Source of the DNA: Sphingomonas kyeonggiensis
GTDB taxonomy: Bacteria; Pseudomonadota; Alphaproteobacteria; Sphingomonadales; Sphingomonadaceae
Direction: 5' to 3'
Assembly (NCBI RefSeq): GCF_014204495.1
Contig: NZ_JACHLN010000004.1
Location: 372,001-436,000 of the forward strand
DNA length: 64,000 nucleotides
Shown here: piece after piece, positions 34,139 to 41,886 of the stretch
Numbering within the stretch: position 1 is the first letter of the stretch
How the letters are laid out: the number at the start of each line of letters is the position of its first letter
The notes under the pieces: generated by a model
Database searches by the model: none
Seen by the model: only the letters and a program-made list of their open reading frames with translations
What the model was told of the DNA's origin: nothing
Position numbers and translations under genes: made by a program

Positions 34139-34145
34139 AGTCATG

Positions 34146-35552
34146 TCAGCTCTTCTGCCAGCCACCACCCAGCGCACGGAACAGATCCACCTGCGTCTCC
34201 GCGATAAAGGCATCCGCCTGTGCCAGCGCCGCCTCGGCGTCCGCGAAGGTCCGCTCGGCATCGAGCAGCGCCAGCGAGTCGATATCGCCTTCGCGCTGGC
34301 GGGCGCGGGCGATGTTGACCGCCGCCTCCGCTTCGTTGCGCGCCGCCTGCAGCGCGGTGCGCCGCTCGAGCGCATGGCCATAGGCCGAAAGCGCCGTCTC
34401 GGTCTCCTGCAGCGCGTTGAGCACCGTGCCGTCGAAGGTCGCCAGCGCCACCTTGGTATCGGCCTCGGCGCCCGCGACCCGCGCACGCGCCGGACCCGGG
34501 TTCACCGCCCAGTTGAGCAGCCCGCCGACCAGCCAGCGCAGCGGCCCCGCACCGAACACGTCCCCGAAATCGGTGCCGGTCGAGCCGCCCGAGGCGCCGA
34601 GCGTGATGCGCGGATAGAGGTCGGCGGTCGCCACGCCGATCCGCGCGGTGGCGGCGGCAAGGCGACGCTCGGCGGCGCGGATGTCCGGACGACGCGCCAG
34701 CAGCGCGGCACCGTCGCCGACCGGGATCGGCTGGCTGAGGCGCAGCGTGGTGTTGCGCTCGCCGACCACCGCCGGCAGCTCGGCCGGGGTGCGGCCGGTC
34801 AGCGTGGCGAGCCGGAACAGCGCCGCATCGCGCGCCGCCTTGAGCGCCGGCACATCGGCCTGGCGCTGGTTGCGCAGCGCGCCGATCCGGGCGGTGTCGA
34901 GCCGGGTCGCGAGGCCGACACCACGGCGGCGCTCGGTCAGCTCGATCGACTGGTCGAGCAGCTGGACGATATGCTCGGCCACGCCCAACCGCTCGGCCGA
35001 GGAGGTGGCGTCGGCATAGGCGCGCGCCGTCTCGGCGGCGACGATCACCCGGACCGCATCGGCGTCCGCCTCGGCAGCACCGACATCGCCGCGCGCCGCT
35101 TCGGTGCCGCGGCTCAGCCGACCGAACAGATCGGCCTCATAGCTGACGCTCAGCCCGGCATCGATCTGCCAGTCGTTGAGCGGTGCGGCAGGCTGGCGCT
35201 GGCCCTCGGGCAGGCGGCCGTAATTGGCGCCGGCGCCCAGGGTCGCCTGGGGCAGCTGATTGGCCTTGGCACCGCGCAGGGTCGCGCGGGCCTTCTCGAT
35301 CCGGGCCACCGCGACGCGGATATCGGTGTTGGCAGCGAGCGCGTCGGAGACGAGCTGGTCGAGCACCGGATCGTTATAGAGCCGCCACCAGTCGCCCTGA
35401 ACGGGCTCGACGGTGACCGCGGGAGTAACCGCGACGAAATTGCCGGCCGCAGTCTGGGGCGGCGTCGGCGCGACATAGTTCGGACCGGCGGCGCAGGCGG
35501 CAAGCGCTAGCGCCGAAGCGGTCGCGAGGAAAATACGATAGGTCATTTTCAT
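34146..35552 (-). CDS. RND efflux outer-membrane lipoprotein (NodT/OprM-type)
   Basis: Outer-membrane channel of a tripartite efflux pump. A 468-aa protein with lipobox LAAC (residues 17-20 from the first Met; SALALAACAAGPNY). Family landmarks: WWRLYNDPVLDQLVSDAL near residue 55, the TRLDTARIGALRNQRQADVPALKAARD-type helix, split here as TRLDTARIGALRNQ, and RRPDIRAAERRLAAATARIG. Two in-frame ATGs share an AGGAGGAGGA site; either start is possible. Last gene of the RND operon. Confidence 0.93.
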   Translation of the reverse strand: MKMTYRIFLATASALALAACAAGPNYVAPTPPQTAAGNFVAVTPAVTVEPVQGDWWRLYNDPVLDQLVSDALAANTDIRVAVARIEKARATLRGAKANQLPQATLGAGANYGRLPEGQRQPAAPLNDWQIDAGLSVSYEADLFGRLSRGTEAARGDVGAAEADADAVRVIVAAETARAYADATSSAERLGVAEHIVQLLDQSIELTERRRGVGLATRLDTARIGALRNQRQADVPALKAARDAALFRLATLTGRTPAELPAVVGERNTTLRLSQPIPVGDGAALLARRPDIRAAERRLAAATARIGVATADLYPRITLGASGGSTGTDFGDVFGAGPLRWLVGGLLNWAVNPGPARARVAGAEADTKVALATFDGTVLNALQETETALSAYGHALERRTALQAARNEAEAAVNIARARQREGDIDSLALLDAERTFADAEAALAQADAFIAETQVDLFRALGGGWQKS

Positions 35553-35561
35553 TCCTCCTCC

Positions 35562-35645
35562 TGCTCCCCGGCGAAAGCCGGGACCCAGGGTTACAGAGCG
35601 AGATCATTCGTGGCTCTGGCCCCCGGCTTTCGCCGGGGAACCAGG
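35562..35645. repeat. Palindrome doublet, family A
   Basis: CCCCGGCGAAAGCCGGG at 35566-35582 and the inverted partner CCCCGGCTTTCGCCGGGG at 35621-35638. It lies in the gap between the RND pump and outer-membrane factor genes, i.e. inside the operon, so as RNA it would form a long hairpin between the two cistrons. Confidence 0.85.
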
Positions 35646-35647
35646 AC

Positions 35648-38600
35648 TTATTCAGCCGGCGCCAGCTCGGGTGCATGACCCCCTTCGTCATGCGCCTTGC
35701 GGTTGCCGCGCATCGTGGCGATGCGGTCCCCGAGTGCGCGGCAGACGACGTAGAAGGTCGGCGTGAACAGCAGGCCGAAGGCAGTCACGCCCATCATCCC
35801 GAAGAACACCGCGGTACCGAGCGCCTGGCGGAGCTCCGCACCCGCACCGCTCGCGATCAGCAGCGGCACAGCGCCGAGGATGAAGGCGAACGAAGTCATC
35901 AGGATCGGACGCAGGCGGTCACGTGCAGCACGCACCGCGGCTTCCACCGGCGACAGGCCATCCTGCTCCTCGGCCTGCTTGGCGAACTCGACCACGAGGA
36001 TCGCGTTCTTCGCCGCCAGCGCGATCAGCACGACCAGGCCGATCTGGGTCAGGACGTTATTGTCCATGCCCCTCAGGTTCACGCCAGCCATTGCCGCGAG
36101 CAGACACATCGGCACGATCAGGATGATCGCCAGCGGCATGGTCAGGCTCTCATATTGCGCCGCCAGCACCAGGAAGACGAACACCACGGCTAGGGCGAAG
36201 ACGAGACCCGCGGTGCTGCCGGCCATCTTCTGCTGGAAGGCAATGCCGGTCCATTCGGCGTCATATCCGGGAGGCAGATCGGCGGCGAGCTTCTCCATCG
36301 TGTCGAGCGAGGCGCCCGAGCTGTAGCCCGGAGCGGTATCGCCATCCACTTCGACCGCCGGGAACAGGTTGTAACGCGTCACGCGGTACGGACCGGTCTT
36401 GTTCTCGAAGGTCGACACCGAACCGATCGGCACCATCGCGCCCGAGTTCGAGCGGGTCTTGAGGTTGGCGATATCCGCCTCGGTCGAGCGGAACGGCGCG
36501 TCAGCCTGCGCGGTCACGCGATAGGTGCGGCCGAGCATGTTGAAGTCGTTCACGAAGGCCGAGCCGAGATAGACGTTCAGCGCCTCGAACACCCGCTCCG
36601 GCGGCACGCCGAGCATGTCCGCCTTGCGACGATCGATATCGGCGAACACGCGCGGGGTGGCGGTGTTGTAGAAGGTGTAGATCTGCTTCAGGCCGGGGGT
36701 CTGGTTGGCCTGGCCGATCAACCCGAACGCGGTCTTGCCCAGTTCGTCATAGCCATGCTCGGCGCGGTCCTCGATCATCATCCGGTAGCCACCGGCCGAG
36801 CCGATGCCCTGGATGACGGGCGGGGGGACAACGAGCAGCATCGCCTCGTTGATGTCGGCGGTGCGCTTGCGCGCCTCACCCATGATGTCCTCGATGCTGA
36901 CACCCAGTTTCTTGCGCTCCTCGAAGGAGAGCAGCGGAACGTAGGCGGCGGCCGAGTTCGGGGCGAGCGTCTGCGACGGGCCGTCGAAGCCGGCGAGCAT
37001 CACCGAGCCCTTCACGCCCGGGATCGGCAGAATGCGGGCGACCACCTTGCGCATCACCTCATCCGTCCGTTCGAGCGACGAGCCCGGCGGCAGCTGGATG
37101 ACGGTGAGGAAATACCCCTGGTCCTGCTGCGGGATGAAGCCGACCGGCGTGACCCAGAACATGCCCACGGTGGCGGCGATCAGGCCGACATAGGTGAGCA
37201 TCATCCGCTTCGGGCGGGTGACCAGCACCTGGGTGAGCTTGGCATAGCCGACGCTCATCCGCTCGAAGCCGTTGTTGAACGCATCGGCGCCGCGCTTGAA
37301 CAGGCGCCCGATCGGCCCCTTGGCCTCGCCCTCGTGATGCTTGAGCAGCACCGCCGCCATTGCCGGCGACAAGGTGAGCGAGACGAGCAGCGAGATCGCG
37401 GTCGCGGCCGAGATCGTCACCGCGAACTGCTTGTAGAAGGCGCCCGACAGACCGTTGAGGAACAGGGTCGGCAGGAACACCGCGAGCAGCACCAGCACGA
37501 TCGCGACGAGCGCGCCGGACACTTCGTCCATCGAGGTCTTGGCCGCCTGGAGCGGGGTCATCCCCCGAGCCAGGTTGCGCTCGACATTCTCGACCACGAC
37601 GATCGCGTCGTCGACGACGATGCCGATGGCGAGGACGAGGCCGAACAGCGACAGGTTGTTGAGCGAGTAGCCGAGCGGCAGCAGCACCGCCATCGTGCCG
37701 ATCAGCGAGACCGGGATGGCGAGCACAGGGATGATCGCCGCACGCCACTTCTGGAGGAAGACGATCACCACCAGCACGACGAGCAGGATCGCCTCGCCGA
37801 GCGTGTGATAGACTGCGTCGATCGACTGCGAGATGAACTCGGTCGGGTTGTAGATGACGCGATATTCCAATCCCTTGGGGAAGTTCTTGGACATCGCCTT
37901 GAGCTGGTCCTGCACCGCATTGGCAGCGGCGAGGGCATTCGAGCCCGGGCGCTGGAAGACGGCGAGGATCACGGTCGGCTTGTTCGAGAGATAGGTGTTG
38001 GACGAATAGTCCGCCGCGCCCAGCTCGACGCGCGCCACGTCACTCACCCGCACCTGGTGCCCATCGGCATCGGTACGGATCACGACCTGGCCGAACTGCG
38101 CCGGGTCCTTCAGGCGGCCCTGCGTCTCGATGTTGAGCTGGAAGGCGTTGCCGGTGGGCGTGCTGCCCGGCTGGCCGAGCGTACCGGCGGCAACCTGGAC
38201 GTTCTGCGCACGCAGCGCCTGGACGATGTCGCCCGCGGTCAGGTTGAGCGCGGCGGCCCGGCCCGGATCGATCCACACGCGCATCGCATAGTCGCGCGCA
38301 CCGAACATGCGCACGTCACCCACGCCCTCGACACGGGCGAGGCGGTCCTTCACCTGGGTCAGCGCGTAGTTGGAGATGTACTCGCGATCGACCGAATTGT
38401 CCGGCGAGATCAGGTTCACCACCAGCAGGAAGTCCGGCGTGGTCTTGCGCGTGACGACGCCCAGGCGCTGCACCTCTTCGGGCAGGCGCGGGATGGCGAC
38501 CGCGACGCGGTTCTGCACCAGCACCTGCGCCGCATCCAGATTGGTGCCGGATTTGAAGGTGACGGTGATGGTGACGTTGCCGTCACCCGTCGACTGCGAC

Positions 38601-38842
38601 GACTGGTAGAGCATATCGTCGACGCCGTTGATCTCCTGCTCGATCGGCGCGGCCACGGTTTCCGCGACCGTCTCTGCCGAGGCGCCCGGATAGGAAGCAG
38701 TGACCGTCACCGTCGGCGGGACGATGTCGGGATATTGGGAAATCGGCAGCGCCAGATAGGCGATCGCGCCGATGATCGTGATGATCACCGCGATCACAGC
38801 CGCGAAGATCGGGCGCGTGATGAAGAACCGTGAGAGGCGCAT
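35648..38842 (-). CDS. RND efflux pump, HAE1 (AcrB/MexB) family
   Basis: Proton-driven drug/solvent pump of the inner membrane; 1064 aa, normal for HAE1. Start RLSRFFITRPIFAAVIAVII and LPISQYPDIVPPTVTVTASY are typical of the AcrB branch. The proton-relay Asp pair is in GIVVDDAIVVVENVERN near residue 407, and the TM10 Lys region is in IGLVVLIALAAKNAILVVEFA near residue 940, split here as AAKNAILVVEFAKQ. Probably exports hydrophobic antimicrobials; substrate range cannot be read from sequence. Confidence 0.96.
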   Translation of the reverse strand: MRLSRFFITRPIFAAVIAVIITIIGAIAYLALPISQYPDIVPPTVTVTASYPGASAETVAETVAAPIEQEINGVDDMLYQSSQSTGDGNVTITVTFKSGTNLDAAQVLVQNRVAVAIPRLPEEVQRLGVVTRKTTPDFLLVVNLISPDNSVDREYISNYALTQVKDRLARVEGVGDVRMFGARDYAMRVWIDPGRAAALNLTAGDIVQALRAQNVQVAAGTLGQPGSTPTGNAFQLNIETQGRLKDPAQFGQVVIRTDADGHQVRVSDVARVELGAADYSSNTYLSNKPTVILAVFQRPGSNALAAANAVQDQLKAMSKNFPKGLEYRVIYNPTEFISQSIDAVYHTLGEAILLVVLVVIVFLQKWRAAIIPVLAIPVSLIGTMAVLLPLGYSLNNLSLFGLVLAIGIVVDDAIVVVENVERNLARGMTPLQAAKTSMDEVSGALVAIVLVLLAVFLPTLFLNGLSGAFYKQFAVTISAATAISLLVSLTLSPAMAAVLLKHHEGEAKGPIGRLFKRGADAFNNGFERMSVGYAKLTQVLVTRPKRMMLTYVGLIAATVGMFWVTPVGFIPQQDQGYFLTVIQLPPGSSLERTDEVMRKVVARILPIPGVKGSVMLAGFDGPSQTLAPNSAAAYVPLLSFEERKKLGVSIEDIMGEARKRTADINEAMLLVVPPPVIQGIGSAGGYRMMIEDRAEHGYDELGKTAFGLIGQANQTPGLKQIYTFYNTATPRVFADIDRRKADMLGVPPERVFEALNVYLGSAFVNDFNMLGRTYRVTAQADAPFRSTEADIANLKTRSNSGAMVPIGSVSTFENKTGPYRVTRYNLFPAVEVDGDTAPGYSSGASLDTMEKLAADLPPGYDAEWTGIAFQQKMAGSTAGLVFALAVVFVFLVLAAQYESLTMPLAIILIVPMCLLAAMAGVNLRGMDNNVLTQIGLVVLIALAAKNAILVVEFAKQAEEQDGLSPVEAAVRAARDRLRPILMTSFAFILGAVPLLIASGAGAELRQALGTAVFFGMMGVTAFGLLFTPTFYVVCRALGDRIATMRGNRKAHDEGGHAPELAPAE

Positions 38843-38869
38843 CGGGCCACTCCTCGTGAATTGAGTTCG

Positions 38870-38913
38870 GAAAAAGGGTCAGCCGCCGGCCCCTGGGGAG
38901 AGCCGGCGGCTGA
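38870..38913 (-). terminator. Terminator-like hairpin inside the RND operon
   Basis: Read on the minus strand: a 12-bp perfect stem TCAGCCGCCGGC / GCCGGCGGCTGA with an 11-nt loop, followed by CCCTTTTT. It lies in the 74-bp gap right after the adaptor stop and before the pump gene, which would lower pump and channel expression relative to the adaptor or act as an attenuator. Confidence 0.7.
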
Positions 38914-38916
38914 TGG

Positions 38917-40191
38917 TCAACGGGCGAAGGTAGCTTCGCCGGTGACCGGCGCCGTGAGGGCCGGCGCCTGACTGGTTGCGGTGGGCTCGATCTTGCCGGC
39001 CTTGGGGGTCACCTTGCCCCCGGGCTGCGCGAACTGGGTGCCCGAGATCACGACCTTGTCCTGGGCGGTCAGGCCCGAGCGGACGACACGCAGGCCGTCG
39101 ACCACGGGACCGAGCGTCACCGGCTTCGGCGCGACCGTGCCGTCCTTGCCGACGACCAGCACCAGCTTGCGGGCCTGGTCAGTCTGGATCGCGGCATCGG
39201 GCACCATCAGCGCCTGGGTGGTGCCACCCGCCGAGAGGCGCATGTTGCCGAACATGCCGGGCGTCAGGAACATGCCCGGATTGCTCAGCACCGCGCGCCC
39301 GCGGATCGTGCCCGACTTGGGATCAAGGCCGTTATCGGTGAAGTCGAGCTTGCCCTTCCACTTGTAGTCGGTCTCGTCCTGGAGGCGGATCTCCACCGGC
39401 GATTCCTGGGCACCCGCTTCCTTCGCGCGCTTGGTCTTGAGGAACAGCGCCTCGGAGCCGTCGAAGGTGAAGTAGATCGGATCGAGCGCGTTGATCGTGG
39501 TCAGCAGCGAACCGCCCTGCCCCTCGCCCGCGGCGACCAGGTTGCCCGGATCGACGCGACGGTCCGAGATGCGGCCGGCGATCGGCGCGCGGACCTGGGT
39601 GAACTCCATATCGAGCGCGCGGCTGCGCACCCGGGCCTGGGCGGCCGATACCGCCGCACCGGCGGCGCGGACACGGGCCTGGAGCCGCTCGACATCGCTC
39701 TTCGACACCGCCTCGACCGAGACGAGGCGCTCGGCGCGGCCCAGGTCGGAACGGGCAAGCGCGAGATCGCTCTCGGCGCTGGCGAGCCCGGCACGCGCCT
39801 CGGCAAGCGCGGCGGCGAAGGGACGCTGGTCGATCGTGAAGAGCAGCTGGCCCTTCTGGACGATCGCGCCGTCGGTGAAGTGGACGCCGGTGATCGCTCC
39901 CGAGACGCGCGGACGCACCTCGACGGCGCGGCTCGGCTCGAAGCGGCCGACATAGTCGTCCCACTCGTTGATGTCGCGGGCGAGCGGCGCCGACACGGTC
40001 ACCACCGGCGGCGGCGGTGCTGCCATCGCGGCGGGTGCGTCCTTGCTGGCAATGCCCAGCCCGGCGGCGACGAGCACCACCGGGATCGCGACCAGGCTGC
40101 CGCGCTGCCACAGCGGCATGCGGCGGATACGGTCCGAGACGCCCGGCTTGTTGTCACCGGTCTCGGTTTCGATGCGCGAGATCATGTTCAT
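38917..40191 (-). CDS. RND efflux periplasmic adaptor (AcrA/MexA family)
   Basis: Links pump and channel. A 424-aa protein with a cytosolic leader and a membrane anchor at about residues 32-52, rather than a lipobox. Lipoyl halves (YVGRFEPSRAVEVRPRVSG and FTQVRAPIAGRISDRRVDPGN) flank a coiled-coil hairpin at about 125-190; the beta-barrel and membrane-proximal domains follow. ATGA overlap with the small upstream gene; 74 bp with a hairpin separate it from the pump gene. Confidence 0.94.
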   Translation of the reverse strand: MNMISRIETETGDNKPGVSDRIRRMPLWQRGSLVAIPVVLVAAGLGIASKDAPAAMAAPPPPVVTVSAPLARDINEWDDYVGRFEPSRAVEVRPRVSGAITGVHFTDGAIVQKGQLLFTIDQRPFAAALAEARAGLASAESDLALARSDLGRAERLVSVEAVSKSDVERLQARVRAAGAAVSAAQARVRSRALDMEFTQVRAPIAGRISDRRVDPGNLVAAGEGQGGSLLTTINALDPIYFTFDGSEALFLKTKRAKEAGAQESPVEIRLQDETDYKWKGKLDFTDNGLDPKSGTIRGRAVLSNPGMFLTPGMFGNMRLSAGGTTQALMVPDAAIQTDQARKLVLVVGKDGTVAPKPVTLGPVVDGLRVVRSGLTAQDKVVISGTQFAQPGGKVTPKAGKIEPTATSQAPALTAPVTGEATFAR

Positions 40192-40580
40192 TGGAATCGC
40201 TTCCCCTGATTCAGGGCTGCACGGCCACGGCTGATGGAGGCGAGCAGCGTTTCATATTGGTCGGGCGTGAAGCCCGCTTCGTGAAAGGCGCGGATCTCGT
40301 GGCGCGGCAGGGCATAGCCCTTGTGCCAGGCGAGCACTGCGACGCGCCGCAGCGCCTCCAGCTTCTGATCCGCCAGTTTCGGATTGGGGCTCTCTCCCCC
40401 GAAGATCATGCCCAGCGCCATCGACAGGCGCCCGGGTTTCTCCAGCGAGGCAAGCCGGTCGTGCTGGGCGATCGCCACGACCTGCCATTCGAGCGCGGAG
40501 AAGCCGCTGACCGGAAGCACATCTGCGGGCGCCGCGACCGGGCTGCCCTGGAGCTCCGAAAAGTTGAGATAGGCCATCAT
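40188..40580 (-). CDS. Uncharacterised small protein, first gene of the RND operon
   Basis: A 130-aa (or 129-aa) soluble protein I do not recognise. It is helical in its second half, containing LEALRRVAVLAWHKGYALPRHE, split here as RRVAVLAWHKGYALP, and GFTPDQYETLLASISRGR. ATG ATG start with AGGAGG upstream; ends with an ATGA overlap on the adaptor gene. Being the promoter-proximal gene under TetR control suggests a role linked to efflux, such as sensing or accessory function; this is inference from position only. Confidence 0.7.
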   Translation of the reverse strand: MMAYLNFSELQGSPVAAPADVLPVSGFSALEWQVVAIAQHDRLASLEKPGRLSMALGMIFGGESPNPKLADQKLEALRRVAVLAWHKGYALPRHEIRAFHEAGFTPDQYETLLASISRGRAALNQGKRFQ

Positions 40581-40801
40581 CTTTCCTCCTGCGTGTTGCC
40601 CGGCGGAAGGCAAAAACCTCCCCGTGCCGCGCGGAACCCCTTCCGCCGGCATTTCCGGTCATCCCCAACCGGCACGAGACGGGGCTGTCGCGCAGACGCA
40701 TGTGTCTGCAGCGCACCGGCTCGGTCCTGTCCAAATTTCAGCGCTGCTGGAGTTTCGGGGCGGGGCCCCAGCCCCATTCCCTCGCTTCGGCAACTTCCCT
40801 C

Positions 40802-40827
40802 ATTTCTATACTGACTGGTATAGAAAT
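40802..40827 (-). promoter_or_regulatory. RND operon promoter -10 within TetR-type operator
   Basis: A perfect 10-bp inverted repeat, ATTTCTATAC-TGACTG-GTATAGAAAT. On the minus strand its TATACC (40822-40817) sits exactly 17 bp from TTGACG (40845-40840), giving a good sigma-70 promoter reading toward the RND operon. A repressor bound here would block it. Confidence 0.72.
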
Positions 40828-40854
40828 CGTGCTGCGTTGCGTCAAGGGCTTTTT

Positions 40855-40868
40855 ATACTGGTCGGTAC
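40855..40868. promoter_or_regulatory. Second operator-like site
   Basis: ATACTGGTCGGTAC, matching the core of the 40802 site (ATACTGACTGGTAT) at 11 of 14 positions, with TAC-N6-GTA symmetry. It lies just upstream of the -35 box of the RND promoter. Confidence 0.55.
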
Positions 40869-40920
40869 TTTTTGTCGAGCTAGGGGTGAAAAAAGTTCCA
40901 GATCCGCCCGAGCCCTCTCC

Positions 40921-41002
40921 CGTCATCCCCGCGTAGGCGGGGATCCAGGGCTATTCTGCGCATCGCTTTGGACTCTGGATACCCGCCTTTGCGGGGATGA
41001 CG
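40921..41002. repeat. Palindrome doublet, family B
   Basis: CGTCATCCCCGCGTAGGCGG with GGATCCAG at 40921-40948, and an inverted, slightly diverged partner (CTGGATACCCGCCTTTGCGG with GGATGACG) at 40975-41002. Confidence 0.85.
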
Positions 41003-41035
41003 ATGAAAGCGGGACAGACCCGCCCGGCTAGACGC

Positions 41036-41647
41036 TTATTTGCTCGGCCAGCAGGCCAGGCTGGTGTCGATCAGCTTCTTCAGGTCGACGCACGACGTCC
41101 CGCTGCCGGCCTGCAGCGCGATGCCCTGCAGGAGGGCGAACAGATAAGCGGTCAGGCCGATCACGTCGGTATCCGCCGGAAGGTCACCCTCGGCCTTCGC
41201 ACGCTCGAACCGGTCGATCAGGCTCTGCTTCACGATCGCCCCGCGCGCGAGCACCTCGGCGCGGATCGACTCGGCTTCGGTGCCGCAGGCCACCGAATTG
41301 ATCACGCCCATGCATCCCTTGGGGTCGCAGGTGCTCATCTGCATCTCGAGCGCGCCGGTCAGCAGTCGCTCGGCCACTCCGCGCGCGGTCGGCGCGTCGA
41401 GCGCCTTGCCCATATAATCGAGCTTTTCACGCTGATAGAGGTCGAGCGTCTTCTTGAAGAGCGCTTCCTTGTTGCCGAACGCCGCATACAGGCTCGGCCG
41501 GGTGATCCCCATCGCCTCGGTCAGATCGCTCAGCGAGGCACCCTCATAACCCTTGGTCCAGAAGACGCGCAGCGCCGAGGTCAACGCCGAGTCGGTGTCG
41601 AATTCGCGGGGGCGGCCCTTGGTGGGCTGGCAGGCGGTGATTTCCAT
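41036..41647 (-). CDS. TetR-family repressor of the RND operon
   Basis: A 203-aa regulator. The helix-turn-helix is at about residues 36-59 (SLSDLTEAMGITRPSLYAAFG), split here as SLSDLTEAMGITRPSLYAAF; the ligand-binding part has four Cys, including CDPKGCMG near residue 105. I start at ATG 41647 because conservation (TKGRPREFD) begins soon after; no ribosome-binding site is visible, so the message may be leaderless. An operator-like site overlaps this start codon, implying autoregulation. It is transcribed in the same direction as the RND genes. Confidence 0.88.
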   Translation of the reverse strand: MEITACQPTKGRPREFDTDSALTSALRVFWTKGYEGASLSDLTEAMGITRPSLYAAFGNKEALFKKTLDLYQREKLDYMGKALDAPTARGVAERLLTGALEMQMSTCDPKGCMGVINSVACGTEAESIRAEVLARGAIVKQSLIDRFERAKAEGDLPADTDVIGLTAYLFALLQGIALQAGSGTSCVDLKKLIDTSLACWPSK

Positions 41648-41659
41648 AATGACCGGTAC
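41646..41659. promoter_or_regulatory. Third operator-like site, over the tetR start
   Basis: ATAATGACCGGTAC aligns with ATACTGACTGGTAT at 40807-40820. It covers the first bases of the tetR coding region and the adjoining TATTAT element on the minus strand. Confidence 0.5.
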
Positions 41660-41886
41660 ATAATAGCAAAAGCGCAAAAAGCCAATGCCTTGCCGCATGC
41701 TCCGGTTCCAGCCCCCTGAACCACTGTATTTTCACGGGTGTGAACTTATCGGCGGGCAGTATTAGGCGGATGTAATGGTTAACTCTGGCCGACTCGCCAA
41801 TTGTCGAACGTATCGCGCGCTTGCTCCGCAAGTAGCCGATGCACGCGATCAATATAGGTGGAGATCGGCGGTCATCGGAGCCTGAG

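Larger units (their letters stand above)
40581..41035. other. 455-bp regulatory region between tetR and the RND operon
   Basis: Holds, from the tetR side, a family B palindrome doublet (40921-41002), two operator-like sites and a sigma-70 type promoter (40802-40868), then a leader of about 230 nt before the small gene. No coding sequence is supported. Confidence 0.75.

Noticed and set aside
36755..38833. 692-aa plus-strand frame opposite the RND pump
   Set aside because: Shadow frame; the opposite strand encodes an unmistakable AcrB-type protein.
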